DNA of 64,000 nucleotides from Nocardiopsis eucommiae (GTDB taxonomy: Bacteria; Actinomycetota; Actinomycetes; Streptosporangiales; Streptosporangiaceae). The DNA is taken from the NCBI GenBank assembly GCA_018388625.1, contig CP074402.1, forward strand, positions 434,001 through 498,000. Direction: 5' to 3'. Position numbers and translations under genes: made by a program. Numbering within the stretch: the stretch's first letter is position 1; each line of letters starts with the position of its first letter. The notes beneath the pieces were generated by a model. That model did not search any database. It was given only the letters and a program-made list of their open reading frames with translations, and was not told where the DNA came from. Below are positions 39,255 to 48,384 of the stretch, piece by piece.

Positions 39255-40474
39255 TCAGCCGGTGCCCAGGTAGCCGTTCGGGTCGAGCACGTACTTGCTC
39301 GCGGCCCCCTTGTCGAAGGACTGGTACCCTCGGGCGCGTCCTCCAGCGGGATGGCGACGGCGTTGACGGCGTCCGCGATCCGGACGCGGTCGTTGAGGAT
39401 CGCGGCCATCAGTTCCCGGTGGTACTTCATCACCGGGCACTGGCCGGTGAAGAAGGCGTGCGACTTCGACCAGCCGAGCCCGAACCGGATCGACAGCGAA
39501 CCGACCTTCGCGGCCTCGTCGGCGGCGCCCGGGTCGCCCGTCACGTACAGGCCCGGGATGCCGATGGCGCCGCCCGCCTTGGTGACGTCCATCGCTGTGT
39601 TCAGGACGCTCGCGGGTGCCTCCTTGGCGGCCTGGTCGCCGGTCCCGTGCGCCTCGAACCCGACGGCGTCCACGGCGCAGTCCACGGCCGGAACACCGAG
39701 CAGCTGCTCGATCTGGTCGCCGGGGTCGCCCTCGGCGACGTTGACGGTCTCGCAGCCGAACCCGCGCGCCTGGGCGAGCCGGTCCTCGTTGAGGTCGCCG
39801 ACGATCACCACCGCCGCGCCCAGCAGCTGGGCCGAGGCCGCCGCCGCGAGCCCGACGGGTCCGGCTCCGGCCACGTAGACCGTGGAACCCACGCCCACTC
39901 CGGCGCTCACGCACCCGTGGTAGCCGGTCGGGAAGATGTCCGAGAGCATCGTGAGGTCCATGATCCGCTCCAGGGCCTGGTCGCGGTCGGGAAACCTCAG
40001 CAGGTTCCAGTCGGCGTAGGGCACGAGCGCGTACTGGGCCTGTCCGCCGACCCAGCCGCCCATGTCGACGTAGCCGTAGGCGGAGCCGGGGCGGTCCGGG
40101 TTGACGTTGAGACAGATCTCCGTGTGCCGGGCCTTGCAGTTCACACAGCGCCCGCACGCGATGTTGAAGGGGACCGAGACGAGGTCGCCCACCTGGACGA
40201 ACTCGACGTCGGGGCCCCGCTCGACCACCTCGCCGGTGATCTCGTGTCCCAGGACCAGCCCCTGGGGCGCGGTGGTGCGGCCCCGGACCATGTGCTGGTC
40301 ACTGCCGCAGATGTTGGTGGCGACGACCTTCAGGATCACGCCATGGGGGACCTCGCGCCCCACGTTCGCCGGGTTGACGCCGGGTCCGTCCCGCAGGACG
40401 AAGTCCGGGTACGCGATGTCCTCGACCTCGACCCTGCCCGGGCCCTGGTAGACGACTCCTCTGTTGCCGGTCAT
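39255..40474 (-). CDS. fdhA: zinc-dependent alcohol dehydrogenase, glutathione-independent formaldehyde dehydrogenase type
   Basis: About 406 residues. Zinc MDR family: catalytic ligands in ATNICGSDQHMVRG and LGHEITGEVVERG, the structural-zinc cysteines in FNIACGRCVNCKARHTEIC, and a Rossmann fold VYVAGAGPVGLAAAASAQLLGA. The long insert and DIFPTGYHGCVSAGV match Pseudomonas-type formaldehyde dehydrogenase/dismutase, which keeps NAD(H) tightly bound. The break near 39345 precedes the C-terminus YQSFDKGAASKYVLDPNGYL. ATG at 40474. It may detoxify formaldehyde or oxidise another aldehyde or alcohol. Monocistronic. Confidence 0.86.
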
Positions 40475-40566
40475 GGTCCCTCCTACCTCCCGCCCCGGCG
40501 GCCTCACGGCTCCGGCGCGTGTGGTTCCGTTCCCACGTCCCCCTCCATTTCCGCTGGAGGCCCCGG

Positions 40567-41031
40567 CTAATCGGACCCGTGCGAACCTCGGGCCGAGGTC
40601 GGGAGCGGGCAGGAGGCGTTCGCGCGGAGCCGGGCACGCAGGGCCACGACCAGCAGGACGATCCCGGCGGCGGCGAGGAACGGCTGGAGCGGCGCGAACC
40701 AGGCCATCGCGCCACTGGTACCCAGCGCCAGCAGGACGATCTTGTTGCAGACCGGGCAGCCGATCGCGAACCAGGCGAGCAGCCCGCCGCCGAGGCCGCG
40801 TCCGCCGCCCGGTCCGTCGGAGCCCTCCGGGACCGGGCGGGTGTACGTGGCCAGGAGCAGACCGGACAGCACGGAGGCGGCCACCCACACGGGGTGGGAC
40901 CACCAGGTGGGTTCGATCTCACGAGCGAAGATCCCGTTGGGGATGAGCACCGCGGGCAGGCCGAGGACCAGCAGCGTGAGCGCGGTCCCGGCCGCGGCGG
41001 TCGCCCACTGGCGGATTCCCCAGTCGCGCAT
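40567..41031 (-). CDS. four-helix membrane protein with CPVC motif (thiol-redox candidate)
   Basis: 154 residues. Four hydrophobic segments; the loop or helix between the second and third has AIGCPVCNKIVLLALG. A membrane-embedded CxxC next to genes for a DsbA-like protein and CcdA suggests thiol-disulphide exchange (DsbB/MauE/VKOR-like role), but the fold is not that of a recognised family. Divergent from dsbA across an inverted-repeat promoter, so coregulated with it. Confidence 0.7.
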   Translation of the reverse strand: MRDWGIRQWATAAAGTALTLLVLGLPAVLIPNGIFAREIEPTWWSHPVWVAASVLSGLLLATYTRPVPEGSDGPGGGRGLGGGLLAWFAIGCPVCNKIVLLALGTSGAMAWFAPLQPFLAAAGIVLLVVALRARLRANASCPLPTSARGSHGSD

Positions 41032-41086
41032 GGTCCGTCCTTCCGGGAGAGTGGGCGGAGGCGCGTACCGGCATGCCCCCACGGGG

Positions 41087-41126
41087 TTTCTATGGAGCAT
41101 AGAGTACTCTCTATCTGCCATAGAAA
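41087..41126. promoter_or_regulatory. nested inverted repeats between the CPVC protein and DsbA genes
   Basis: The outer arms TTTCTATGG (41087-41095) and CCATAGAAA (41118-41126) enclose an inner dyad ATAGAG-TACT-CTCTAT (41099-41114). The segment is A/T-rich against its surroundings. It sits between divergent genes and just before the DsbA start, so it is a strong candidate operator for a shared repressor. Confidence 0.6.
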
Positions 41127-41138
41127 ACGGGGGGCGGC

Positions 41139-41934
41139 ATGCCGAAGGACGCCAGGAAACCACAGGACCCGGACCGCGGGGCGCGGGGACCGGGGAGCGG
41201 CCCCACGCAAGGGGACCGGCAGGGGCGGGATGTCACCGCTGCTCATCGGCGGGGCCGTCACGGTCGCGCTGGTGGTCGCCGTGGTCATCGGACTGCGCAT
41301 GGAGGGCGGTGAAGGGGATCAGGGGACCCCAGAGGCGGCCTCGGCGGTCGACCACGTCGACGCCGAACAGCGCGAGTGGGGGCAGGCCCTGGCCCGCCGC
41401 AACGCCGACGACCCGATGGCCCTGGGCAGCGAGGACGCTCCGGTGGTCCTGGTCGCCTACTCGGACTTCGCCTGCCCCTACTGCGCCTCCTGGGCACAGG
41501 AGACCCAGCCGGAACTGGTCGAGCGCTACGTGGACTCCGGTGACCTGCGGATCGAGTGGCGGGAGTTCCCCTACCTGGGCGACCTGTCCACCACCCTCTC
41601 CCTCGGGGCGGCCGCCGCCGGGAAGCAGGAGGCGTTCTGGGAGTACCAGGAGGCCGTGTTCGCCCAGCAGGACGAGCTCAAGTCCGCCGACGACCCCGAC
41701 GCGATCCTCGACGGCATCGTCGCGGACCTCGGGCTCGACGCCGACCGGTTCCAGGAGGACCTGGACGCCGAGCGGACCAGCATCGAGGTCGGCCACGACT
41801 TCGTGGAGGGCCAGCAGATCGGCGTGAGCGCCACCCCGGCCTTCATCGTCAACGGCGACCCGATCATGGGCGCGCAGCCCCTGGACGTGTTCGTGAAGAG
41901 CGTGGACACCGCGCTCGCCGCGGCCGGGGAGTGA
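41139..41934 (+). CDS. membrane-anchored DsbA-like thioredoxin-fold oxidoreductase
   Basis: About 265 residues. A basic tail (MPKDARKPQDPDRGAR) leads to one membrane helix (LLIGGAVTVALVVAVVIGL) and a thioredoxin fold outside the cell with active site YSDFACPYCASWAQE and cis-proline loop GVSATPAFIVNGDP. The tail and helix are in different frames, with a break near 41225; if the tail is not real, the start is ATG 41230. It should oxidise or shuffle disulphides in exported proteins. The stop overlaps the ccdA GTG (GTGA). Confidence 0.88.
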
Positions 41935-42932
41935 CCGCAGTGGACATCGGATTCGTCGCCGCGATCCTCGGCGGGCTGCTGGCGCTGCTCAGCCCGTGCA
42001 GCGCCCTGCTCCTGCCCTCGTTCTTCGCCTACGCCTTCCGGGACACCGGGCGGCTCCTGCTGCGCACGGGCGTCTTCTACGTGGGGCTCTGCCTGACCCT
42101 GGTGCCGCTCGGCGCGGGTTCGGCCATGGTGAGCGTCCTCTTCCACGGGCACCGCGACCTGCTCATCTCGGTGGCGGGCGGCCTGATCATCGCCTTCGGC
42201 GTCGCGCAGATCCTCGGGCTCGGCTTCACCTGGGGCGTCCTGGCGCGGGCGCAGAGCCGGTTCGCCGGAGGCCGGGGCAACCTGTCCGTCCTGGGGCTGG
42301 GCGCCGTCTACGGGCTGGCCGGGTTCTGTTCCGGTCCGATCCTCGGCGCGGTGCTCACCGTCGCGGCGACCGGGACCCCCGTCCGGGGCATGTTCCTGAT
42401 GGCCGCCTACGCGCTGGGCATGGTTCTGCCGATGTTCTTCCTGGCGCTGCTCTGGGACCACTTCGACCTGGGCGGACGGCGCTGGCTGCGTGGCCGCGTC
42501 GTCGAACTGGGCCCGCTCCGCACGCACACGACGGCGCTGCTGTCCGGCGGCCTGTTCGTGGGGATCGGCGTGCTGTTCGTGGCCTTCGACGGCACCGCCT
42601 CGATGACCCTCCCCGGTGCCGGCTGGATGGCGGAGACCGCCGACCGCGCCCAAGGGGAGTTCGCACGACTCGGGACCAGCACCGACCTGGTCGCCCTGGT
42701 GGCGCTGGCCCTGGTGGTCGCCCTGGTCGCGGTCGCCGCCCTCCGTTCGCGGCACCGGAACCACGACGGGGAGGAGACCGGCGGGGGCGGGAACGCGGCG
42801 GTGGAGGACACCGAAGAGGTCGGAGCCGGGAAGCACCCGGCCGGGAAACACGGGGAACACGGGGCCGGGGAGGCAGGAGCCGGGAGGCACGACTCCCCGA
42901 ACCCCGGACGGGCGCCCGGGCGTGCGGAGTAG
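41931..42932 (+). CDS. ccdA: CcdA/DsbD-type transmembrane thiol-disulphide transporter
   Basis: 333 residues. Six to seven hydrophobic helices with the two conserved cysteine elements: LLSPCSALLLPSFFAYAF in helix 1 and YGLAGFCSGPILGAVLT in helix 4. CcdA carries electrons from cytosolic thioredoxin to extracytoplasmic thiol proteins. The last 60 residues are a hydrophilic Gly/His-rich tail (AGKHPAGKHGEHGAGEAGAG) not typical of the family. GTG start overlaps the DsbA-like gene stop, so the two proteins are made together and probably work as a pair. Confidence 0.88.
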   Translation: MTAVDIGFVAAILGGLLALLSPCSALLLPSFFAYAFRDTGRLLLRTGVFYVGLCLTLVPLGAGSAMVSVLFHGHRDLLISVAGGLIIAFGVAQILGLGFTWGVLARAQSRFAGGRGNLSVLGLGAVYGLAGFCSGPILGAVLTVAATGTPVRGMFLMAAYALGMVLPMFFLALLWDHFDLGGRRWLRGRVVELGPLRTHTTALLSGGLFVGIGVLFVAFDGTASMTLPGAGWMAETADRAQGEFARLGTSTDLVALVALALVVALVAVAALRSRHRNHDGEETGGGGNAAVEDTEEVGAGKHPAGKHGEHGAGEAGAGRHDSPNPGRAPGRAE

Positions 42933-42948
42933 TGCGCGGCCCCGCACG

Positions 42949-44202
42949 ATGCGGACCGCCGCCCTCGCGGCACCCCTGGCGGCCCTCCTCCTGGCGGTGG
43001 CCTGCGCTCCCCGACAGGGCGGAACGTCCGGCGTGGAACCGCGCGACACCCCGGCGGCGCCCCCGCCGAGCGTCACCGGCTCCCTCCCGCACCCGGTGGA
43101 GGGGCCGCCCCTGTGGACGGCGCCCTTCTCCTCCGAGCCCAGGGCGGCGGGCTCCTCCTTCGTGGGGGTGTCCCAGGAGAGGGCCGGCGGCCCGCTGCAC
43201 TTCCTGGGCGTGGACCGGGACGGAGTCACCCGCTGGGCCACGGAACGGGACCCCAGCTGCACCGGGTTCACGGTCGCGCGGGCGGAGGAGGGCGGGGACG
43301 AGTTCGTCGTGCTGCTGGACCGCGAACCCGACCCGGACGGCGGTGTCCTCGCCCACGTGACCACCGCCTCCGCCCACGACCCCGACACCGGCGAACTCCG
43401 GTGGGGGCCGACCGAGGTGCCCGGGACGCTGGTCGGACCCGGCCTGGTGTTCGCCGCCGTGGCGGGCAGCGTCATGAGCGAGGAGACCGGCCCGAGGACG
43501 GCGCTGGCGGCGACCACGGGGGAGGTGGTCGCGGACGAGGACGACGGGGACGCCGTCCTGCACGAACACCACGGCACGCTGCTGCTGCACCGGGACGGCG
43601 CGCTACGTGCCGTCGGCCCCGGCGGGGAGGGACTGTGGACCCACGCCGACCTCGCGGTCCCGGACCGGCTCGGCGACCGTCCGGTCGCGGTCGGGTACGG
43701 GCCCCGGCCCTCCAGCGACTCCAGCTCCGCCGTGGTCCTGGAGTGGACGGCGGGCCCCGCCGAGGGCGGGGACGAGGCCCGGGACGCGCTGCTGTACACG
43801 GTGCACCACCTGCGGACCGGCGCACGCCTGCTGACCCTCGACCCCGGCACCCGCCCCCGCCTGCTCGGAGACGGCCGGGGCCGCACGGTGGTCCTCGGCA
43901 CCCCGGCCGCAGGAGGGGAGGCCCGGCTGTACGGCCTGGCCGCCACGGAGCCCGCGCCGGTCTGGGAGCTGCCCGCCCGCCCGGGCGAACGCCTCGCCGG
44001 TCTGGTCGGCGGCACCCTCTACACGGACGTCCCCGAGGGCGGGACCGGTCGCGCGGTCGACGCCGCCACCGGGGACGTCCCCGCCGAGCTCCCCACGGAG
44101 GTCGCGGACCGGATCCCGGTGGCCGCGCTCCCCGGCGGTCCCGCCCTCCTCCAGGTCCCCGAGGGCGGGGGCGGTGCGCTCGCCGCACTGCCCGTCAGCT
44201 GA
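42949..44202 (+). CDS. beta-propeller lipoprotein (PQQ-like repeats)
   Basis: About 417 residues. A lipoprotein signal (LAALLLAVAC) is followed by repeated beta-strand blocks with Trp and Gly-Asp turns (GVDRDGVTRWATERD, DPDTGELRWGPTEV, GPGGEGLWTHADLAVPD, AVDAATGDVPAELP) that look like a PQQ/BamB-like eight-bladed propeller. Only two or three blades are clearly recognisable. Function unknown; possibly a scaffold. It starts 16 bases after ccdA, so it belongs to the same operon. Confidence 0.75.
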   Translation: MRTAALAAPLAALLLAVACAPRQGGTSGVEPRDTPAAPPPSVTGSLPHPVEGPPLWTAPFSSEPRAAGSSFVGVSQERAGGPLHFLGVDRDGVTRWATERDPSCTGFTVARAEEGGDEFVVLLDREPDPDGGVLAHVTTASAHDPDTGELRWGPTEVPGTLVGPGLVFAAVAGSVMSEETGPRTALAATTGEVVADEDDGDAVLHEHHGTLLLHRDGALRAVGPGGEGLWTHADLAVPDRLGDRPVAVGYGPRPSSDSSSAVVLEWTAGPAEGGDEARDALLYTVHHLRTGARLLTLDPGTRPRLLGDGRGRTVVLGTPAAGGEARLYGLAATEPAPVWELPARPGERLAGLVGGTLYTDVPEGGTGRAVDAATGDVPAELPTEVADRIPVAALPGGPALLQVPEGGGGALAALPVS

Positions 44203-44258
44203 ACGGGGGCCGGGATTGCCTATTCTTGGACGGAGAAGCGCATGACGAACGGTGGACC

Positions 44259-44639
44259 ATGAGAAACACGGTTCCGGGGCTCGGGTCACTGGAGTCCGCG
44301 GTGATGGCGGTCCTGTGGGCCGCCGGACGCCCCCTGAGCGTGCGCGAGGTGGTCGACGGCCTGGCCGACCGCGAACCGGCCTACACCACCATCTCCACGG
44401 TGCTGGAGAACCTGCGCCGCAAGGACTGGGTCGACCGGGAACGCACCGGCCGCCTGTGGTTCTACCGCGCGCTGCGCGACCGGGCATCGTACGCGGCCGA
44501 CCGCATGCACGGGGCCCTGGACGACAGCGGAGACTCCGAGGTGGCCCTGCTGCGGTTCGTGGACCGCATGGACCCGCGCGACCTCGACCTCCTCCGTGAC
44601 CTGCTCGCCGACATCCCCCGGCCTGAGGACGACCCGTGA
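44259..44639 (+). CDS. BlaI/MecI/CopY-family transcriptional repressor
   Basis: 126 residues. A winged helix with the family sequence LESAVMAVLWAAGRPLSVREVVDGL, AYTTISTVLENLRRKDWVDRERTGRLWFY and a C-terminal dimerisation segment. In the family, proteolysis or metal binding releases the repressor from DNA. Its stop overlaps the GTG of a membrane peptidase, the usual repressor-protease pair. No beta-lactamase or copper gene is in the window, so the regulated genes are not known. Confidence 0.92.
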   Translation: MRNTVPGLGSLESAVMAVLWAAGRPLSVREVVDGLADREPAYTTISTVLENLRRKDWVDRERTGRLWFYRALRDRASYAADRMHGALDDSGDSEVALLRFVDRMDPRDLDLLRDLLADIPRPEDDP

Positions 44640-45577
44640 CCTGGTCCGTGGCGGCCCTGACGGCGGTCCTGCTGTGGAGCACGGCGGGCCCCCGGGCCCT
44701 GCGCGCGTTCCAGGAGCGTCGGGGCGCCAGCGCCCGGGCCATGCTCGCGCTCTGGACGCTCACCACGGTCGCGTGGCTGCTGGCCTGCGCGGTCCTGCTC
44801 GCCACCCTGGCCACGCGGGTGATGGGCCCGGGGGTCAAGGCCTTCGTCGCCGCGTGCGTGGACCTGTTCCAGGCGGTCCAGCAGAACGGGGCGGAGAGCG
44901 GGGTGGCCGCCGCCGGTCTGCTCGGCGCCCTCGGTCTGGCCCGCCTCGGGTGGACGGCGGTGCGCCGCGGCCGGGACCGACGCGCCTGGACCCGGGAACA
45001 CGGCCGGGCCCTCGCCTCGGTCGGGGACCGCCGCGTCCTGCACCTGAACCGGGTCTGGCTGCTGGAGGACCCCGAGCCCGCCGCCTACTGCCTGCCCGGC
45101 CGCCGCTTCGGGATCGTGGTCACCAGGGGCGCGCTCGACCGGCTGACCGGGCCCGAACTCCGCGCGGTGCTCGCCCACGAACGGGCCCACCTGAACGGCC
45201 GCCACCACCTCCTGGTCACCTGGACCAGGCTGCTGGACACCGCCTTCCCCGGGGTCCCGCTGCTGCGCGCGGCGGCCCGGGAGGTCCCCGAACTCGTGGA
45301 ATGGGTGGCCGACGACCACGCGGCCCGTGAGGCGGGCCCGCACGCCCTGGCCCACGCCCTCGGGATCATGGCCGGGGCCCGGGGGCCCGAACCGGCGCTC
45401 TCGGTGACCGGTGCCTGCCCGGTGCGCCGGGTGAGCCGCCAGGTGCGGCCCGCCCGGGTGACCGCCGGACCGGGTGCCTACGTCCTCGCCGCGCTGGTGG
45501 TGATCCTGCCCTTGGTGCTCACGGTCCTGGCCACCGCGTTGAACGTCGCCGTCCCGCACTGCGACTGCGTGGGCTGA
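44636..45577 (+). CDS. M56/M48-type membrane zinc peptidase
   Basis: 313 residues. Three or four membrane helices and a cytoplasmic metallopeptidase domain with LRAVLAHERAHLNGRHHLL (HExxH) and ELVEWVADDHAAREAG (third ligand region). There is no extracytoplasmic penicillin-binding sensor as in BlaR1/MecR1, so its signal is different or it is constitutive. Overlaps the BlaI-type repressor gene by four bases (GTGA); the expected role is cleavage of that repressor. Confidence 0.88.
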   Translation: MTWSVAALTAVLLWSTAGPRALRAFQERRGASARAMLALWTLTTVAWLLACAVLLATLATRVMGPGVKAFVAACVDLFQAVQQNGAESGVAAAGLLGALGLARLGWTAVRRGRDRRAWTREHGRALASVGDRRVLHLNRVWLLEDPEPAAYCLPGRRFGIVVTRGALDRLTGPELRAVLAHERAHLNGRHHLLVTWTRLLDTAFPGVPLLRAAAREVPELVEWVADDHAAREAGPHALAHALGIMAGARGPEPALSVTGACPVRRVSRQVRPARVTAGPGAYVLAALVVILPLVLTVLATALNVAVPHCDCVG

Positions 45578-45668
45578 GCACCGGGGGCGGCGCGCACACG
45601 ACCCCTCCGACCGGACACGGCCACGGAGATCCGTGGCGTCGCCGGGGCCGTTGGGTCATGCTGGGGTC

Positions 45669-46400
45669 GTGCAGAGCGAGATCGAGGACGTGTACCGGGT
45701 GTTCGCGCGCTACCCCCGACCCGTGAGGGTGGAGGGGTGCCAGCACTGCGTCACCGAGGACGACCACCGTGACCTGCTCGGGGCTCCGCTCCGGGAACTG
45801 GACGCCGAGCGGCTGCGCCGGTACTCCCACAAGGCCCTGAACACCTGGGGTGACGTGGACGACCTGCGCCACTTCCTGCCCCGGCTGCTGGAACTCTCCC
45901 TCCGTGGTGACGCCGACCTCCACGGGCTCTTCGCCAAACTCCGTCAGGCCGGGTGGACCGACTGGCCCGAGGAGGAACGCGCGTCACTGCGCGCCTGCCT
46001 GTCCGTCTGGTGGGAGCTCGGCCTCACCGAGGAGGAGCGCGCGCACACGTCGTGGGGGACGCTCACGGAGTCCGGCGACGACCCCGGCCCCTACCTGGAG
46101 TCGTGGTGGGGGCGGAGTACGCCGCAGGCACTGTGGACCCTGGTCGAGCTGGTGGGCGAGGTCGCGCACACCACGCCCCGGGCCCGCGACGAGCGCGTGG
46201 TCGCGTGGCTGGCGACCACCCGGGGGTGGATGGAGGAGGCGTTCTTCGAGGTGTCCGAGACCGGTCAGGCCGAGCTGGCCGAGGCCCTCTCGGAGGCCCG
46301 CCAACTCCTGGACCTGGTCACCCTCGACGAGACGGTCGCCGGGACCGGCGGCACCGGGTCGTCGGAGTCCGGAACCGACGGGTCGGCGGACCCGCGCTGA
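45669..46400 (+). CDS. hypothetical protein with CxxC motif
   Basis: 243 residues, no recognised domain. The N-terminal half is a conserved-looking block (VEGCQHCVTEDDHRDLL, YSHKALNTWGDVDDLRHFLPRLLEL, LFAKLRQAGWTDWPEEER), the remainder helical and acidic with a Gly/Ser/Thr tail. GTG at 45669 is preferred to the upstream GTG at 45633 because the block starts there. No signal peptide. Codon use is normal for the window, so it is a real gene of unknown function. Confidence 0.75.
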   Translation: MQSEIEDVYRVFARYPRPVRVEGCQHCVTEDDHRDLLGAPLRELDAERLRRYSHKALNTWGDVDDLRHFLPRLLELSLRGDADLHGLFAKLRQAGWTDWPEEERASLRACLSVWWELGLTEEERAHTSWGTLTESGDDPGPYLESWWGRSTPQALWTLVELVGEVAHTTPRARDERVVAWLATTRGWMEEAFFEVSETGQAELAEALSEARQLLDLVTLDETVAGTGGTGSSESGTDGSADPR

Positions 46401-46577
46401 GGGTCCGCCGGGAGCGTGTTTCCGTCGTGGCCGGGGCCATGTCCCGGGTACGCCAAGACCTCCCGCGCGGACGTGGGGGCAGGGAGGTGCCACCGGGAGG
46501 CGGTCGCCGGCGTAGGACGGGTCGGCAAACGGCGGCCGGGGTGCGCGGGCCCGACGGCCGGATGAAACACTGCGGCC

Positions 46578-47237
46578 ATGCTCGGTATCACCGACCTGCC
46601 GACCTACCTGGCGGGACTCGTCCTCATCGTGCTCCTGCCGGGGCCGAACTCCCTCTACGTGCTCTCCGTCGCCGCGCGCGGCGGCACCCGCACGGGCTAC
46701 AGGGCCGCCGCCGGGGTGTTCACCGGCGACACCCTCCTCATGCTGCTCGCGGCGGCCGGTGCGGCGACCCTGCTCCAGACCAACCCGCTGCTCTTCACTG
46801 TGGTGAAGTACGCGGGAGCCGCCTACCTGGTCTGGATGGCGATCGGGATGCTGCGCTCCGCGCACGCCATCTGGACCTCGCGGCACCAGCGCGCCGAGGA
46901 GCAGCGGGCGGCCGACGCGGTGGGGCCCACCACGGGTGAGCGCCCCTTCCACCGGGCGCTCGTGGTGTCCCTGTTCAACCCGAAGATGATCCTCTTCCTG
47001 ATCTCCTTCTTCGTGCAGTTCGTGGATCCCGCCTACGCCTACCCGGCCCTGTCGTTCCTGGTCCTGGGGCTGCTGCTCCAGGCGTTCAGCCTGCTGTACC
47101 TCTCCGTGCTGATCTTCAGCGGGACGCGGCTGGCGGCGGCCTTCGGACGGCGCAGGCGGCTCTCGGCGGGCGCCACGTCGGCGGCGGGCGCGCTGTTCCT
47201 CGGCTTCGCCGTCAAGCTCTCCGTCAGCAGCGCCTGA
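46578..47237 (+). CDS. LysE/LeuE-family amino acid exporter
   Basis: 219 residues. Six hydrophobic helices; the family signature LIVLLPGPNSLYVLSVAARGG lies in the first 35 residues, with KYAGAAYLVWMAIGMLR and LVVSLFNPKMILFLISFFVQFV later. It exports amino acids such as leucine or a related metabolite. Followed by a long gap, so probably monocistronic. Confidence 0.93.
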   Translation: MLGITDLPTYLAGLVLIVLLPGPNSLYVLSVAARGGTRTGYRAAAGVFTGDTLLMLLAAAGAATLLQTNPLLFTVVKYAGAAYLVWMAIGMLRSAHAIWTSRHQRAEEQRAADAVGPTTGERPFHRALVVSLFNPKMILFLISFFVQFVDPAYAYPALSFLVLGLLLQAFSLLYLSVLIFSGTRLAAAFGRRRRLSAGATSAAGALFLGFAVKLSVSSA

Positions 47238-47292
47238 CGGCGCCGGTTCCGCCTTCACCGGGGTCGTGGAGGATTTCCGTGATCCGTGGCGT

Positions 47293-47496
47293 GGTGCGGA
47301 ATAGGCCCGGGGGTGGTGTCGTTACACGGTGCGGGTCGGTGCGGTTCAAGTGTCCCCCGGGCTCTAAACAAAGCCTTCAGGGAATACCGCACCCCAGTGG
47401 TGGTCAGGAGCCCTGTTGTGCCACCCGCCGTGAGGCGACCGCCGCACCGGCCCTCGACGTTCCGAAGGCCCACCGGGAGACCCCGGTGGGCCTTCG
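47293..47496 (+). ncRNA. candidate structured RNA ending in an intrinsic terminator
   Basis: The 435-base gap 47238-47672 has no supported gene but strong nested pairing. GGTGCGG (47293-47299) pairs with CCGCACC (47387-47393), and inside it GCCCGGGGG (47305-47313) pairs exactly with CCCCCGGGC (47354-47362), with an inner GTGT-CGTT-ACAC hairpin. The sequence then ends at 47463-47496 in a 15-base-pair GAAGGCCCACCGGG-type terminator stem. This is the layout of a small RNA or a leader attenuator. I cannot match it to 6S, SRP or tmRNA. The DUF899 gene starts about 175 bases after the terminator. Confidence 0.45.
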
Positions 47497-47672
47497 TCGT
47501 GTTCCGTACCCTCGTGGTTCGCCCCTCCGGCCGCCTGGCGTCAGCGGTCCGACACGACCGGTCCTCGGCGGAGCCTGCCGTGGACTGTCGGACTCCGGTG
47601 GCACTGTGGACCTTCCGGTGGACGGGCCTCCACACCGCGGCGGCCCCCGCCGAACCGCCCGAGGAGGAAGCG

Positions 47673-48341
47673 ATGTACGTGCCCGACACCGTCTCACCCG
47701 CCGAGTGGAACGCGGCCCACGAGGAGCTGCTGGCCAAGGAGAAGGAGCTGACCCGGGTCCAGGACCGGCTCGCGGCCGAGCGTCGGAGGCAGCCCGCGGT
47801 CCGGATGTCCGAGGAGTACGTGTTCACGGGAGGCAGCGGGGAGTTCTCCCTGGCGGACCTGTTCGAGGGGCGCCGTCAGCTGATCGTGTACCACTTCATG
47901 CTCCCGCCCGGTGCGGAGCACCAGTGTGAGGGCTGTTCGATGTTCGTGGACAACCTGGGCGAGCCGGAGCACCTCAACGCCCGGGACACCACGTTGGCCG
48001 TGGTCTCGCGGGCCCCGTACCCGGAGATCGCGGCCGTGCGTGAGCGGATGGGGTGGACGGTGCCCTGGTACTCGTCCTTCGGGAGCGGGTTCAACGAGGA
48101 CATGGGGGTGACCGTGGACGGTGGTGAGAACTTCGGGCTGAGCGTGTTCATCCGGGACGAGGACGCCGTGTACCGGACCTACTTCACCCAGGGCCGGGGC
48201 GTGGAGAAGCTGGGCACCAGCTGGAGCCTCCTCGACCTGACCCCGCTGGGCCGACAGGAACTCTGGGAGGACAGCCCCGAGGGCGTCCCGCAGAGCGCGC
48301 CGTACGCGTGGTGGCGCCTGCGCGACGAGTACGGCACCTGA
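47673..48341 (+). CDS. DUF899-family thioredoxin-like protein
   Basis: 222 residues. Family features: ELLAKEKELTRVQDRLAAERRRQP near the N-terminus, LFEGRRQLIVYHFMLPPG, the conserved Cys loop EHQCEGCSMFVDNLG, and VPWYSSFGSGFNEDMG. The fold is thioredoxin-like; function is not established. ATG at 47673 follows GAGGAGGAAG. Confidence 0.92.
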   Translation: MYVPDTVSPAEWNAAHEELLAKEKELTRVQDRLAAERRRQPAVRMSEEYVFTGGSGEFSLADLFEGRRQLIVYHFMLPPGAEHQCEGCSMFVDNLGEPEHLNARDTTLAVVSRAPYPEIAAVRERMGWTVPWYSSFGSGFNEDMGVTVDGGENFGLSVFIRDEDAVYRTYFTQGRGVEKLGTSWSLLDLTPLGRQELWEDSPEGVPQSAPYAWWRLRDEYGT

Positions 48342-48360
48342 TCCCGCGGCGCGAGCCGAG

Positions 48361-48378
48361 CCGGCGCCCCCGCGCCGG
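48361..48378. terminator. short hairpin between convergent genes
   Basis: CCGGCGC, loop CCCC, GCGCCGG between the DUF899 and TetR gene ends. Confidence 0.5.
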
Positions 48379-48384
48379 ATCGGT

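Noticed and set aside
44259..45577. Beta-lactam resistance locus (blaI-blaR1)
   Set aside because: The peptidase lacks the penicillin-binding sensor domain and no beta-lactamase lies in the operon.
47293..47496. 6S RNA, tmRNA or SRP RNA in the 47 kb gap
   Set aside because: The pairing is suggestive of a structured RNA, but no conserved core sequence of these classes was recognised, so no class is claimed.
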